Positions 17,986 to 27,427 of a stretch of DNA of 64,000 nt are shown piece after piece. Numbering within the stretch: position 1 is the first letter of the stretch; every line of letters begins with the position of its first letter. Source of the DNA: Candidatus Peregrinibacteria bacterium CG11_big_fil_rev_8_21_14_0_20_49_14 (GTDB taxonomy: Bacteria; Patescibacteriota; Gracilibacteria; Peribacterales; Peribacteraceae); the NCBI GenBank assembly GCA_002787035.1, contig PCVP01000014.1, positions 1-64,000 on the forward strand, written 5' to 3'. Both the position numbers and the translations under genes were made by a program. The notes below the pieces were generated by a model. It saw nothing but the letters and a program-made list of their open reading frames with translations, had not been told where the DNA came from and ran no database searches.

Positions 17986-20583
17986 TTATGCCTTCGTTAC
18001 AATGGTCTTGCCGTCTATATAATCCACATTCACGGAAGAACCTTCCGGAATCTTTCCTTCGATGATTTGTAACGACAGATCATCGAGCAGTTCGTTTTGC
18101 AGTAGCCTTTTAAGAGGTCTCGCACCGAATGCGGGGTCGAATCCTTCGGCCGCAAAGTGATCTTTCGCCGCATCCGTAACTGTTATGCGAATATCTTTAT
18201 TTTGCAGTCTCTGCTCTATGTGCTTCAGTTGCAATTCCACGATGGTTCGAATGTCATCTTTTGTCAGAGCATCGAACAGAACGATGTCGTCTATTCTGTT
18301 TAAAAACTCAGGACGGAAATAACTCTTGAGTATTTTCTGCACTTCACCTTCCGGCGAAAATACCGATGAAAGTATGGCACTTTCATCTTTCTTTTTCTCT
18401 TCGGCAAATTGAAGCAGTACGTCGCTTCCAAGATTACTTGTCATAATGATGACCGTATTTGCGAAGTTCACGGTTCTACCCTTGGCATCGGTAAGTCTGC
18501 CGTCATCCAATACTTGGAGAAGAATATTAAATACTTCGGGGTGGGCTTTCTCTATTTCATCCAGCAGTATGACCGTATACGGATGTCTTCGTACCGCCTC
18601 GGTAAGCTGCCCTCCTTCCTCGTAACCTACGTAACCCGGAGGAGAACCCACCAGCCTTGCGACGGAATGTTTCTCCGAGTACTCGGACATATCTATCCGC
18701 GTTATCATTTTCTCGTCATTGAATAGGAACTGCGCGAGCGACTTTGCCAGTTCCGTTTTACCCACTCCTGTGGGCCCAAGAAAGAGGAAAGACCCTATGG
18801 GCTTTCCCTCCTCCTGTATGCCGGCTCTCGAGCGGCGCACAGCCTTGGAAACGGCTCCAATTGCTCGTTTTTGGCCAACCACTCGTTTTCCAAGCTCTTC
18901 TTCCATATGTGAGAGGCGCATTGTTTCTTCTGTCATGAGTCGTGACACAGGAATACCTGTCCAACGTGCGACAACCTGAGCAATGTGCTCTTCCGTTACC
19001 TCCTCATGCAATAGCGGGTTTCCTTTTTGAATCTTCGTAAGTTCTTTTTGCGCTTCCCCTATCTTTTTTTCCAAATCCGGAACGGATCCGTATCGTATTT
19101 CTGCAACTTTTTGCAGATCTCCGTTTCGCTCCGCCTGTTCCGCCTCCGCCTTCAGAGCATCTATTTCTTTTCCCGATTCTTTTATGACATCGATGACTTT
19201 CTTTTCGTTTCTCCAACGAATGTCTATCTCTTTCTGCTTTTCACTTAATTCTGCAAGTTCTTTCTCTATTTCTTTCAAACGTTTTTTTGAGGCATCGTCT
19301 TTCTCTTTTTTCAGGGCAGCTTTTTCCACTTCCAACTGACGAATGTGCCTGTCGAGTCTGTCGAGCTCAGTCGGTTTACTGTGTAATTCGATTCGCAATA
19401 CGGATGCCGCTTCATCCATAAGGTCAATGGCTTTGTCAGGCAAAAAACGATCTGAAATGTAGCGATCCGACAGATGCACCGCAGCTACGACGGCGTTATC
19501 TTGAATGCGTACTCCATGGTGAACTTCATACTTCTCTTTGATTCCTCGCAGAATGGAAACAGCATCCTTGAGAGACGGAGGTTCCACCATCACAGGCTGA
19601 AATCGCCTCTCTAAAGCGGCGTCTTTTTCAATATATTTTCTGTATTCGGAAAGAGTCGTTGCTCCGACAGTGCGTATCGCACCTCTTGCCAATGCTGGCT
19701 TAAGCAAATTACCGGCGTCCATGGAGCCTTCCGCCGCTCCCGCACCCACAATGGTGTGCAATTCATCTATGAATAAAATCACGTCACCCTTGGATTCTTC
19801 CACCTCTTTCAACAGTGCTTTGAGTCGGTCTTCGAATTCTCCTCTGTATTTCGTTCCTGCCACCAGTGCACCGAGATCCAATGCCAAAACTTTTTTCTGC
19901 AGCAACGGGTCGGGGACGTCTTTGTCCACAATTTTCTTCGCCAATCCTTCTACGATTGCCGTTTTACCCGTGCCGGGCTCACCGACCAGGACGGGATTGT
20001 TTTTCGTTCGCCTCGAAAGAATTTGCATCACCCTGCGAATTTCTTCATCTCTGCCTATGACGGGATCTATTTTTCCGTCGCGTGCGAGCTGTGTGAAATC
20101 TTGTGTGTATTTTTCCAATACTTGATATTTGGATTCCGGGTCTTTGTCCGTCACGCGGGCACTGCCTCGCAATTCTTTCAGAACATTCAGAATATCTTTC
20201 TTTTGCAGCGAAACAATTCGTTCCAATTCTTTCGAGTCTACGAGAGCAAGAAAAAGATGCTCGGTGGAGATATACTCGTCTTTCAATTTTCCCGCCTCTG
20301 TCTCGGCTGCGTCCATGACCTTTTTGAGCTCCGGAGATATGTACGGTTGTGTTCCTCCCGAAACGGTCGGAAAAGCTGCCACTTCTTTCTTCAGTTTTTC
20401 TGTAAGCACCTCCACGTCCACTTCAATTTTTCGCAGCAAAGTGGGAATAAGACCCTCACTTTGTTGGAGGAGTACAAGCAGCAAATGCTGAGGCATGAGC
20501 GCCTGTTGCTTCATTTTTCCTGCAAGTTCAATTGTCCCTTGCACTGCTTCTGTGGCCTTTGTTGTGTAATTTTCCAAATTCAT
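17986..20583 (-). CDS. clpB: ATP-dependent chaperone ClpB
   Basis: 865 aa; two Walker A motifs GEPGTGKT and GPTGVGKT; ClpB middle domain; C-terminal [14 protein letters not shown]. Confidence 0.97.
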   Translation of the reverse strand: MNLENYTTKATEAVQGTIELAGKMKQQALMPQHLLLVLLQQSEGLIPTLLRKIEVDVEVLTEKLKKEVAAFPTVSGGTQPYISPELKKVMDAAETEAGKLKDEYISTEHLFLALVDSKELERIVSLQKKDILNVLKELRGSARVTDKDPESKYQVLEKYTQDFTQLARDGKIDPVIGRDEEIRRVMQILSRRTKNNPVLVGEPGTGKTAIVEGLAKKIVDKDVPDPLLQKKVLALDLGALVAGTKYRGEFEDRLKALLKEVEESKGDVILFIDELHTIVGAGAAEGSMDAGNLLKPALARGAIRTVGATTLSEYRKYIEKDAALERRFQPVMVEPPSLKDAVSILRGIKEKYEVHHGVRIQDNAVVAAVHLSDRYISDRFLPDKAIDLMDEAASVLRIELHSKPTELDRLDRHIRQLEVEKAALKKEKDDASKKRLKEIEKELAELSEKQKEIDIRWRNEKKVIDVIKESGKEIDALKAEAEQAERNGDLQKVAEIRYGSVPDLEKKIGEAQKELTKIQKGNPLLHEEVTEEHIAQVVARWTGIPVSRLMTEETMRLSHMEEELGKRVVGQKRAIGAVSKAVRRSRAGIQEEGKPIGSFLFLGPTGVGKTELAKSLAQFLFNDEKMITRIDMSEYSEKHSVARLVGSPPGYVGYEEGGQLTEAVRRHPYTVILLDEIEKAHPEVFNILLQVLDDGRLTDAKGRTVNFANTVIIMTSNLGSDVLLQFAEEKKKDESAILSSVFSPEGEVQKILKSYFRPEFLNRIDDIVLFDALTKDDIRTIVELQLKHIEQRLQNKDIRITVTDAAKDHFAAEGFDPAFGARPLKRLLQNELLDDLSLQIIEGKIPEGSSVNVDYIDGKTIVTKA

Positions 20584-20593
20584 AGTATAAAAA

Positions 20594-20620
20594 TTAGCAC
20601 TCCATATTATAGAGTGCTAA
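20594..20620. promoter_or_regulatory. CIRCE operator (HrcA site) upstream of clpB
   Basis: TTAGCACTC-N9-GAGTGCTAA, perfect match. Confidence 0.95.
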
Positions 20621-20655
20621 TTGGTTCAGTCAATACTTCCGAAGGAGAAAATATC

Positions 20656-21855
20656 TTACCGGACCTTCTTAAATTTCTGATATTCGGTGTATCCGACAGA
20701 TCCGAACATCATCAGAGTTACTATTAGAGAAAGAAGATGACCGATGAAAGGAATAAGATCTACGATACGTATAAGAAGGTACATACCTACGCTCAGTACG
20801 TAGAAAATTCCCGTGTTCCATTTCTTGTCGTAATGAATTTGTAGCCACTTGGTAAGAAGTATTGCAGTAAAAGCTCTTGCAAACACCATGCTAAATACGT
20901 ACAGCACTCCAATAAACAGTGCGATAGGAATTCCAATGACACTCAACAGGAAAAAGAACGCTATGAAAGGTGTGACTATAATGTAGAGCAGTCCGTACCA
21001 AAAACTCACTCCCGGTGCCCGCTGCAGTCTTTTTGCCGCATCGGTGAAGTACGTTTTTGTCAGGAGAATAAGTAGCAGTATAACCAGTGATGCGGAGAGC
21101 AATGCGTAACCGGCAATTGCCATGACACCTGCTGCAAAAACTTGTGCGGCTCCTTTCTTCAGGTCATCCATTGCCTGAAAAGAAAGAGATTCGTCGTACT
21201 CAGCTTTGCCTTGGACGGAAGCTCCTGCGAAGTAGTACTGACCTTGGGGCTGCCAGTAGTGCACATCTTGCTGGAATTGTGCGGTATTGCTGATATGGAG
21301 ATCTTTTGACGAGAGAATGGAATTTCCGCCCACCTCTGCGGAGAAGCGCAGAGAGTCAGCCCGAATATCCACATTCCCGCCTATTGTGCCACTGACTTTT
21401 ACGGATCCTGCGCGAACGTAGAGGTCTCCTTCTATAGTTCCATCCAATACGATGTCTCCTCCGAGTACGTACACGTCTCCTCCTATTGTCGAAGACTCAG
21501 ACACAGTCACTTCTCCTCCGAGTACAATAAGGTCGTCTCCCACATCGGAAGTGATAATGATCTTTCCACCCGCAATACGTGCATCATCTCCCACTGTTTC
21601 ACCGACGGTGATATCTCCTCCTACGAGTGTGAGATCTTCATCCACATTTGCTTTCATCGCCACTTCTCCTCCTGCCAAGTACAAATCTCCGTCTACGGTT
21701 TCTTGCATACTTACCATTCCTCCTGCGGCATAGGTATCGTCATTCAGAGGAATAACGACTGTCAGCTCATCCTCAGTCATAAAAAATGCGGCGTGTGCCG
21801 GCATCGTTACGGAAAATAGAAGAAGCGATAATGAGAGGAGAGAGTACTTTTTCAT
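20656..21855 (-). CDS. Bactofilin/polymer-forming-type beta-helix protein with signal peptide and C-terminal membrane domain
   Basis: Repeated GGDVYVLGGDIVLDGTIEGDLYVRAGSVKVSGTIGGNV pattern; start refined to MKKYSLLSLSLLLFSVTMPAHA. Confidence 0.75.
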   Translation of the reverse strand: MKKYSLLSLSLLLFSVTMPAHAAFFMTEDELTVVIPLNDDTYAAGGMVSMQETVDGDLYLAGGEVAMKANVDEDLTLVGGDITVGETVGDDARIAGGKIIITSDVGDDLIVLGGEVTVSESSTIGGDVYVLGGDIVLDGTIEGDLYVRAGSVKVSGTIGGNVDIRADSLRFSAEVGGNSILSSKDLHISNTAQFQQDVHYWQPQGQYYFAGASVQGKAEYDESLSFQAMDDLKKGAAQVFAAGVMAIAGYALLSASLVILLLILLTKTYFTDAAKRLQRAPGVSFWYGLLYIIVTPFIAFFFLLSVIGIPIALFIGVLYVFSMVFARAFTAILLTKWLQIHYDKKWNTGIFYVLSVGMYLLIRIVDLIPFIGHLLSLIVTLMMFGSVGYTEYQKFKKVR

Positions 21856-21911
21856 GGAAAATTTGGAATGAGTAGTAAGTACTCTACGAGCAGCGTGTCT
21901 TGTGTGCAAAT

Positions 21912-24035
21912 TCAGATGCACTCCATCGGGTCTATATCTATGACCGCATAGGTTACATCCAGCTTGTCGAGTACACTCTGCGGGTTTGCTCCTCGTAAAA
22001 GAACGTGCCAAATTCTGCCTCCACCAAACAACGTGGGAGCACAGCTTACAGAAACGTTTGCTTTCATAGATTCACTGATTTTTTTTGCAGACTCCGCAAT
22101 ATCTCTCGCATGACTGATTGCATTCATATCTCTACAGATGAGCCTGATCATATGCGTACTTGGTGGGTAGCCGGCGTACTGTCGCAATTTTAATTCGTTA
22201 TCCAAATATTCTTCGGTACGGTGCTCTGCTGCCAGCAGCACTTCGGGTGCTTGCGGGCGAAATGTCTGAATAATCACTTCTCCGTCTTTTGCCCTGCCAC
22301 TTCTGCCCGTGAGCTGAACAAGAAGTTGGAATATCCTTTCACCCGCGCGAAAATGAGGAAGAGAGAGACCCACGTCTGCCAGAAGAACAGCCGCCAACGT
22401 GACATTCGGCAAGTCCAGACCTTTCGCAACCGATTGCGTTCCAAGGAGTATGTCCGCCTGATTCTCTCTCATTTTTTTGAGCAGTAATCGCATTTCTTCG
22501 GGATGCATGAGTGTGTCTTTATCTGCTCGCAAAACTCTGGCCGAAGGAAAACGAGCTGCCAGAATATCTTCTATCCGTTGCGTGCCTGCACCCACTTCTC
22601 GCAGATTTGCGGAGCCGCACTGCGGACAGGTTTCTGGTGCATCTACCACAAGGTTTGTCGTATGGTCTACAAGGCGAGTCTTGCCTCCCGAAGTTCTGTG
22701 CACGGTAAAAGGGAGTTTCGAGTCGGGCGAGACAACTCGTCTCCTGCAATCCATACACAGAAGTGCACTTGCCACTCCTCTTCTGTTTAAAAAAAGTACG
22801 GATTGTTCACCGCGATTGAGCCGTTCTTCTATTGCCATTATGAGCGGCAGGGAAAAAGGATATGAGTTGCCGAATTCTACGGTTGCAAGGTCTATGACTT
22901 TTACATCCGGGAGTTTTTGTTCCAAATACCGCTCGGGCAGTCTGGCGAGGTGATATGCGCCTGTCTTCGCTTTGGACCATGCTTCCAAAGACGGTGTTGC
23001 CGTTCCCATCACAAGTTTTGCGGACGCAAAACCTGCGAGTACTTCCGCCGTTTCTCTCGCATGGTACCTCGGAGTTTGCTCGTTTTTGTACGTCCATTCG
23101 TGTTCTTCATCTATGATAATAAGTCCTAAATTCGGCAGCGGAGAGAACAACGCAGAACGAGATCCTATGACCAAATCTATTACTCCTTCACTTATGGCAC
23201 GCCTTGCTTCTCTTCGTTGGGAAGGAGTCAGTCTGCTGTGCAGGACCGCAATTCGCTCCGTATTCAACAGATCCTGAAATCTGTGAATGGAGTGTTCCGT
23301 CAATAAAATTTCAGGAACGAGAAGTATCGCCGATTGTTGCTTCTCTACAACATCTGCAATGAGTGACGCATAAATTTCCGTTTTTCCGCTTCCGGTTACT
23401 CCGAACAGAAGAGAGGGTCTTTTCTCATGTTGAATGTCATCGCATACTTCCTGCTGAACCCCCGTGAGCGTCGGTCTGTGTACTGTTGCAGCCGGGAACA
23501 CTGTCTCATTTGCTTCGGGCGTAAACTCTTCCACAATGCCTTTCGCTTTGAGAGAAAGAAGTGTCGCATTGGTGCACTGAGATGTTTTCTTCAGTTCTTC
23601 GGCTTCCACCCAATCTTTTCCTGCCAAGCACTCCAACACAGCTAGTTGCCTGGCTCCTCGTACGGATGCGGTTTTGCTCGCAATCGCTCTGTATGCACGT
23701 ATTTCTTTCGGCAGGAATTCTTTCCAGCTTGTCCCGGGCAAAAATACCCGCATAGCCTGCCGCATACTGCAGCGATAGTACCGGGACATCCATCGCAAGG
23801 TATGCACCTGATACGCAGGAAGCAGCGGTTTTTCGCTAAGTGTTTTTACGATACTTTTTACATCAAAATCTTTCTCCGTGTCTTCGATTTTACCCAGGAC
23901 TATTCCTTCCGTTATGGAATTTCGCAGTGGTACCAAAACGGGAGAGCCAATGGGGATATCGCGATCCGTAGAGCCGTACGTCAGTCCACCGCCTATTCCT
24001 GCGGATTTCGACGCTGTGAGGACCGTATACTCCAT
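21912..24035 (-). CDS. priA: Primosomal protein N' (PriA helicase)
   Basis: LLFGVTGSGKTEIYASLI, IIDEEHEWTYKNEQTPRYHARE, Zn Cys motifs CMDCRRR...CPQCGSANL, GTQSVAKGLDLPNVTL. Confidence 0.93.
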   Translation of the reverse strand: MEYTVLTASKSAGIGGGLTYGSTDRDIPIGSPVLVPLRNSITEGIVLGKIEDTEKDFDVKSIVKTLSEKPLLPAYQVHTLRWMSRYYRCSMRQAMRVFLPGTSWKEFLPKEIRAYRAIASKTASVRGARQLAVLECLAGKDWVEAEELKKTSQCTNATLLSLKAKGIVEEFTPEANETVFPAATVHRPTLTGVQQEVCDDIQHEKRPSLLFGVTGSGKTEIYASLIADVVEKQQSAILLVPEILLTEHSIHRFQDLLNTERIAVLHSRLTPSQRREARRAISEGVIDLVIGSRSALFSPLPNLGLIIIDEEHEWTYKNEQTPRYHARETAEVLAGFASAKLVMGTATPSLEAWSKAKTGAYHLARLPERYLEQKLPDVKVIDLATVEFGNSYPFSLPLIMAIEERLNRGEQSVLFLNRRGVASALLCMDCRRRVVSPDSKLPFTVHRTSGGKTRLVDHTTNLVVDAPETCPQCGSANLREVGAGTQRIEDILAARFPSARVLRADKDTLMHPEEMRLLLKKMRENQADILLGTQSVAKGLDLPNVTLAAVLLADVGLSLPHFRAGERIFQLLVQLTGRSGRAKDGEVIIQTFRPQAPEVLLAAEHRTEEYLDNELKLRQYAGYPPSTHMIRLICRDMNAISHARDIAESAKKISESMKANVSVSCAPTLFGGGRIWHVLLRGANPQSVLDKLDVTYAVIDIDPMECI

Positions 24036-24114
24036 AGAACTCCATCATGCGGTATTCCAAGAAGAAGAGCCAGATACACTAGCCAGAAATTCAGACTCGT
24101 GTATTATCGGGTGC

Positions 24115-24198
24115 GTCGGGGTGTAGCTCAGTTGGGTCGAGCGAGAGCGAGCAATATTAAAAAAGTGCGTTGCACTCTAGCCAACGGCGTTTTTTTTA
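24115..24198 (+). pseudogene. Truncated duplicate of tRNA-Pro 5' end with inverted D-arm copy and T8 tract
   Basis: tcggggtgtagctcagttgg identical to the tRNA-Pro 5' end, then gcactctagccaac (reverse complement of tRNA-Pro gttggctagagtgc), then ggcgtttttttt. Confidence 0.75.
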
Positions 24199-24214
24199 CA
24201 TACTATCTCGCAGT

Positions 24215-24291
24215 CGGGGTGTAGCTCAGTTGGCTAGAGTGCGCGGTTTGGGACCGTGAGGTCGGAGGTTCGAGTCCTCTCACCCCGACCA
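24215..24291 (+). tRNA. tRNA-Pro(TGG), CCA encoded
   Basis: CGGGGTGTAGCTCAGTTGGCTAGAGTGCGCGGTTTGGGACCGTGAGGTCGGAGGTTCGAGTCCTCTCACCCCGACCA. Confidence 0.95.
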
Positions 24292-24327
24292 TACAAGAAA
24301 AGAGCTGTTGTCTGCTATAATAGGGGC

Positions 24328-24537
24328 ATGATTCTTCGTTTTGCCGCAAAGCTGTTTGGAGGAGTATTGCTGTTTTTACTCGGCCTCACTCTTGTTTTTT
24401 TGGCCTGCAGCACAGACGGATGCAACGGTGTTTCTTCCATCTATAAGTATCTCCTGCATTCTATGATTGCAACAGAGGAGCAGGGGAGTGGCACGACGAT
24501 TCCCCTGGAAACTGAGAAGGACGGTACTGTAAAGTGA
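24328..24537 (+). CDS. Small membrane protein
   Basis: MILRFAAKLFGGVLLFLLGLTLVFLACSTDGC..., start refined from an ORF that began inside the tRNA. Confidence 0.5.
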   Translation: MILRFAAKLFGGVLLFLLGLTLVFLACSTDGCNGVSSIYKYLLHSMIATEEQGSGTTIPLETEKDGTVK

Positions 24538-24544
24538 GCGATCT

Positions 24545-24805
24545 ATGAACGAGTACTGGTTTAAGCCAAAGCGGTACGGATACGGGTTTTACCCGACTTC
24601 ATGGCAGGGGTGGGTAGCAACGTTTATTTTGCTCATCTTAGTATTGTTGGCCGGTGCGGTGGATGGCGTGTTTGAGGAAGGGGCGACTCTCAAGCAGGTG
24701 GCAAGGTTCATGCTCGATACGTTTTTCATCACATCCATTGCAACCATTATTTTTGAGCGAAAATTAAAAGAGCGCCTCGGCTGGCGTTGGGGGTATAAGC
24801 AATAG
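24545..24805 (+). CDS. Small membrane protein
   Basis: 86 aa, two hydrophobic segments. Confidence 0.55.
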   Translation: MNEYWFKPKRYGYGFYPTSWQGWVATFILLILVLLAGAVDGVFEEGATLKQVARFMLDTFFITSIATIIFERKLKERLGWRWGYKQ

Positions 24806-24810
24806 CTGCG

Positions 24811-26799
24811 TTACTCTTTCGGAAGTACTTTCTGTTCCACCCATAGCAGCTCGCCATCATTCTTTGTAAGGTAACGTACTTTTGTTTCGTTTTCATTGAA
24901 CTGTATTTCTCCGATTATTTCGTCATACAACGGGCCTTCGTGTCCGTTCACCACTGCCAACGCTTTTTTACTGCCAGATTCGGCGTCTAATTTTATAGCC
25001 GTATACGCAACGGACACCCCGCTTGGAGCAAACACGGGAGAAGATACTGTGCTATAAGCAGCTTGACGTGTTCCATCCACTACCATCGTTTGCATGGAAC
25101 TTTCTCCATCGATTATCAGCAACGGGTAGGCACTGTGCTTCGCGTCTTCGCTGAATATCAGATTTGTTTTCCCCGTTAAAGATATGAGTGACTGTACGAT
25201 ATTTTCATACGGGTTGTGGAGAGTTTCTTTTCCGGTTTCCGTGTCGTATAGGACAACTCTCGCTCTGGATCCTCCGGCCTGTCGCAGTAGCGCAACGGTT
25301 GTGTTATCCGGACCTACCTGTAAAAAGAATCCCGGAATAGGCTTGGAAATACCCTGCGTATTTCCGATAGTAAATCTTCCGGATGGATCTGCGTATCCGT
25401 ACGTATTGCTTTGGAAGCGAAACAGTAGAACAGAACCAACAGCACTTGGAATAGGTGTGATTTCTGATTGTAAGCCCCCTCTCACCAACTGCCAATTTGA
25501 GCCTTTTCTTGCCGCGTACACATACTCTGTTCCGTCCTCGCTAAATTGCAGTGCTTTGCTTTCTTCGTATGCGCTTCCCTCGACGCCGTTGATGACAGCA
25601 AACCACTGGCTTGCTCTCCGTCCCAAAAATCCGATGTTCTTTCCGTTGCCGCTGAATGTCAGCTCGCGTACTTCATCGTATGGCGTACTTTGTGAACCGT
25701 CTGTAATTACATAGTACGTATATTTTCTGTTTCCCGGAGTTCTGCCGGCCATGTTTCTGAAAATTTCTATGCACTCGGCAGTATTGCACCCTCCGGGTGT
25801 CGTAACTTCTATGGTGGTATCGGAAGCTTGTCCCACAACGTATGAAACCCTTTCTCCGTCCGGAGAAATGACAGGTTTTTGAATGACGTCATATTGTTTT
25901 CCTTCTTCACCATCGATGACTACGAGTGGTTTTTTACTCTTCCAAGCCGTAAATACCAATTTGCCGGACTTCGTAAACTGCAAAGCATCTTCCGTGACAT
26001 TACGTAAGTAGTTTTGAGGGATCTTTTCTTCGAGCGTTCTTGTTCCCTCCAGAGGTGAACCCCTGAGTAATACTGACGGTCCGAAGTCCTTGTATTCCGC
26101 CATCTCCACTCCGTTTAAAACTACTTTCATAATTGCCCCGTCTTTTGCCAAATATGCCATATCTCCTTGTTGGCTTAAGACAGGTACTCCCACTTGGTCA
26201 TAGAGTTTTCCCGCGATTTCATTTGCCACAATAAATTCTCCGTACCGCTTCGCAGTTTGCTTCGCAGCAATAATGACGGAAGAACCCTGTATTTTTGTGG
26301 AAACGGATTCTATCACTTTGTCCTTGTTTGAGAGCCCCTGTATTACTCTTGTTATGGTCATGAGAGTGCTTTCTTCCTGTGGCATTGCCGCACTTTTCAT
26401 CTTGATTCCGGAAAGATCTTCGGCTCCGTCTTGCACTTCCTGAATAATATCTCCGATAGACATGGACGTATCTGTTTTCGGAGATTCCGTATCGCTGTTC
26501 AGTGCTATTTCAGAAAACTGTTGTGACTGCGGTTCGTCAGGAAGTATGAGGTGCTCTCTTTGCACTTTTTGCAGCAGTGTCCTCACGGGAGTGAGAAATG
26601 TGGAAATCTTCCCGCTGTCGCCACCCACTGCAAACTGCGTCTCGGTGTTTATCCAACTGGCCAATACCAGATTCAGTCCTGCCAATCCCGCAACACAACC
26701 AAGTACAATGCCCCATTTGGACCAATTCTTTTTCGGAGCTTCCATCAGTTCACTTGGAAGTTCTTGCCTTGAATCTTCTTTTTGTTGTGCGAGTAACAT
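24811..26799 (-). CDS. Membrane-anchored WD40/TolB-like beta-propeller protein
   Basis: N-terminal TM; repeated LxFSxDGxxxxYxxRxGxxWxxVxxG blades. Confidence 0.6.
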   Translation of the reverse strand: MLLAQQKEDSRQELPSELMEAPKKNWSKWGIVLGCVAGLAGLNLVLASWINTETQFAVGGDSGKISTFLTPVRTLLQKVQREHLILPDEPQSQQFSEIALNSDTESPKTDTSMSIGDIIQEVQDGAEDLSGIKMKSAAMPQEESTLMTITRVIQGLSNKDKVIESVSTKIQGSSVIIAAKQTAKRYGEFIVANEIAGKLYDQVGVPVLSQQGDMAYLAKDGAIMKVVLNGVEMAEYKDFGPSVLLRGSPLEGTRTLEEKIPQNYLRNVTEDALQFTKSGKLVFTAWKSKKPLVVIDGEEGKQYDVIQKPVISPDGERVSYVVGQASDTTIEVTTPGGCNTAECIEIFRNMAGRTPGNRKYTYYVITDGSQSTPYDEVRELTFSGNGKNIGFLGRRASQWFAVINGVEGSAYEESKALQFSEDGTEYVYAARKGSNWQLVRGGLQSEITPIPSAVGSVLLFRFQSNTYGYADPSGRFTIGNTQGISKPIPGFFLQVGPDNTTVALLRQAGGSRARVVLYDTETGKETLHNPYENIVQSLISLTGKTNLIFSEDAKHSAYPLLIIDGESSMQTMVVDGTRQAAYSTVSSPVFAPSGVSVAYTAIKLDAESGSKKALAVVNGHEGPLYDEIIGEIQFNENETKVRYLTKNDGELLWVEQKVLPKE

Positions 26800-26872
26800 T
26801 TATTTAATTATAACATATTATCGATATATAGGCAATATTTTGATTTATCAGACATTTCTGTACTATTTTCGC

Positions 26873-27427
26873 ATGAATACCGTACGGAAGTTTGTGAGTT
26901 TCTGCGGATATACTCTGTTGTTATCCGCATGTCAAAATACAAGGCAAAATGGAGATCTGTGGACACTTGAACGCTGTATTCAGGAAAATGGTTTGTACAT
27001 AGAATCTCCTGAGCCGAAATGTAAAATTCAAGAACTCGAATATCCGATACAAATAGAACCTCAGCCGAAAAACCAACATGAGGAATCTGCCGATGTCGGC
27101 AAAAAGACCGATGGTATCATTGCCGCTTTGCACGATCAGCACATTTCTTTTGAACCTTTGGTGGAAATAGAAGATCCTCTGCTGGGAGATGCCGGAATAT
27201 CTGTTGGCATACAGAACGAAATCGTACTCGTGTTTTCCTACCCGTCCGATGCGCTTGCCCTGGAAGAGGTGCAAAGACTGAGGTCGGATGGTACGACTCT
27301 GAGCGGACTTCGTATCACATGGGGTGAAAACGTACATTACGCGCAGCGAGGCAATGAAATAGCTGTCTATGCGGGTCTCAATGACCGTATGTATTCCGTA
27401 TTGGAAATGGCAGAACAAGAGAGGTAA
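26873..27427 (+). CDS. Hypothetical lipoprotein
   Basis: MNTVRKFVSFCGYTLLLSACQN lipobox-like N-terminus; stop overlaps recG start. Confidence 0.6.
   Translation: MNTVRKFVSFCGYTLLLSACQNTRQNGDLWTLERCIQENGLYIESPEPKCKIQELEYPIQIEPQPKNQHEESADVGKKTDGIIAALHDQHISFEPLVEIEDPLLGDAGISVGIQNEIVLVFSYPSDALALEEVQRLRSDGTTLSGLRITWGENVHYAQRGNEIAVYAGLNDRMYSVLEMAEQER

Noticed and set aside
24256-24327. ORF start inside tRNA-Pro
   Set aside because: The ORF caller extended into the tRNA; ATG at 24328 gives a sensible membrane protein.
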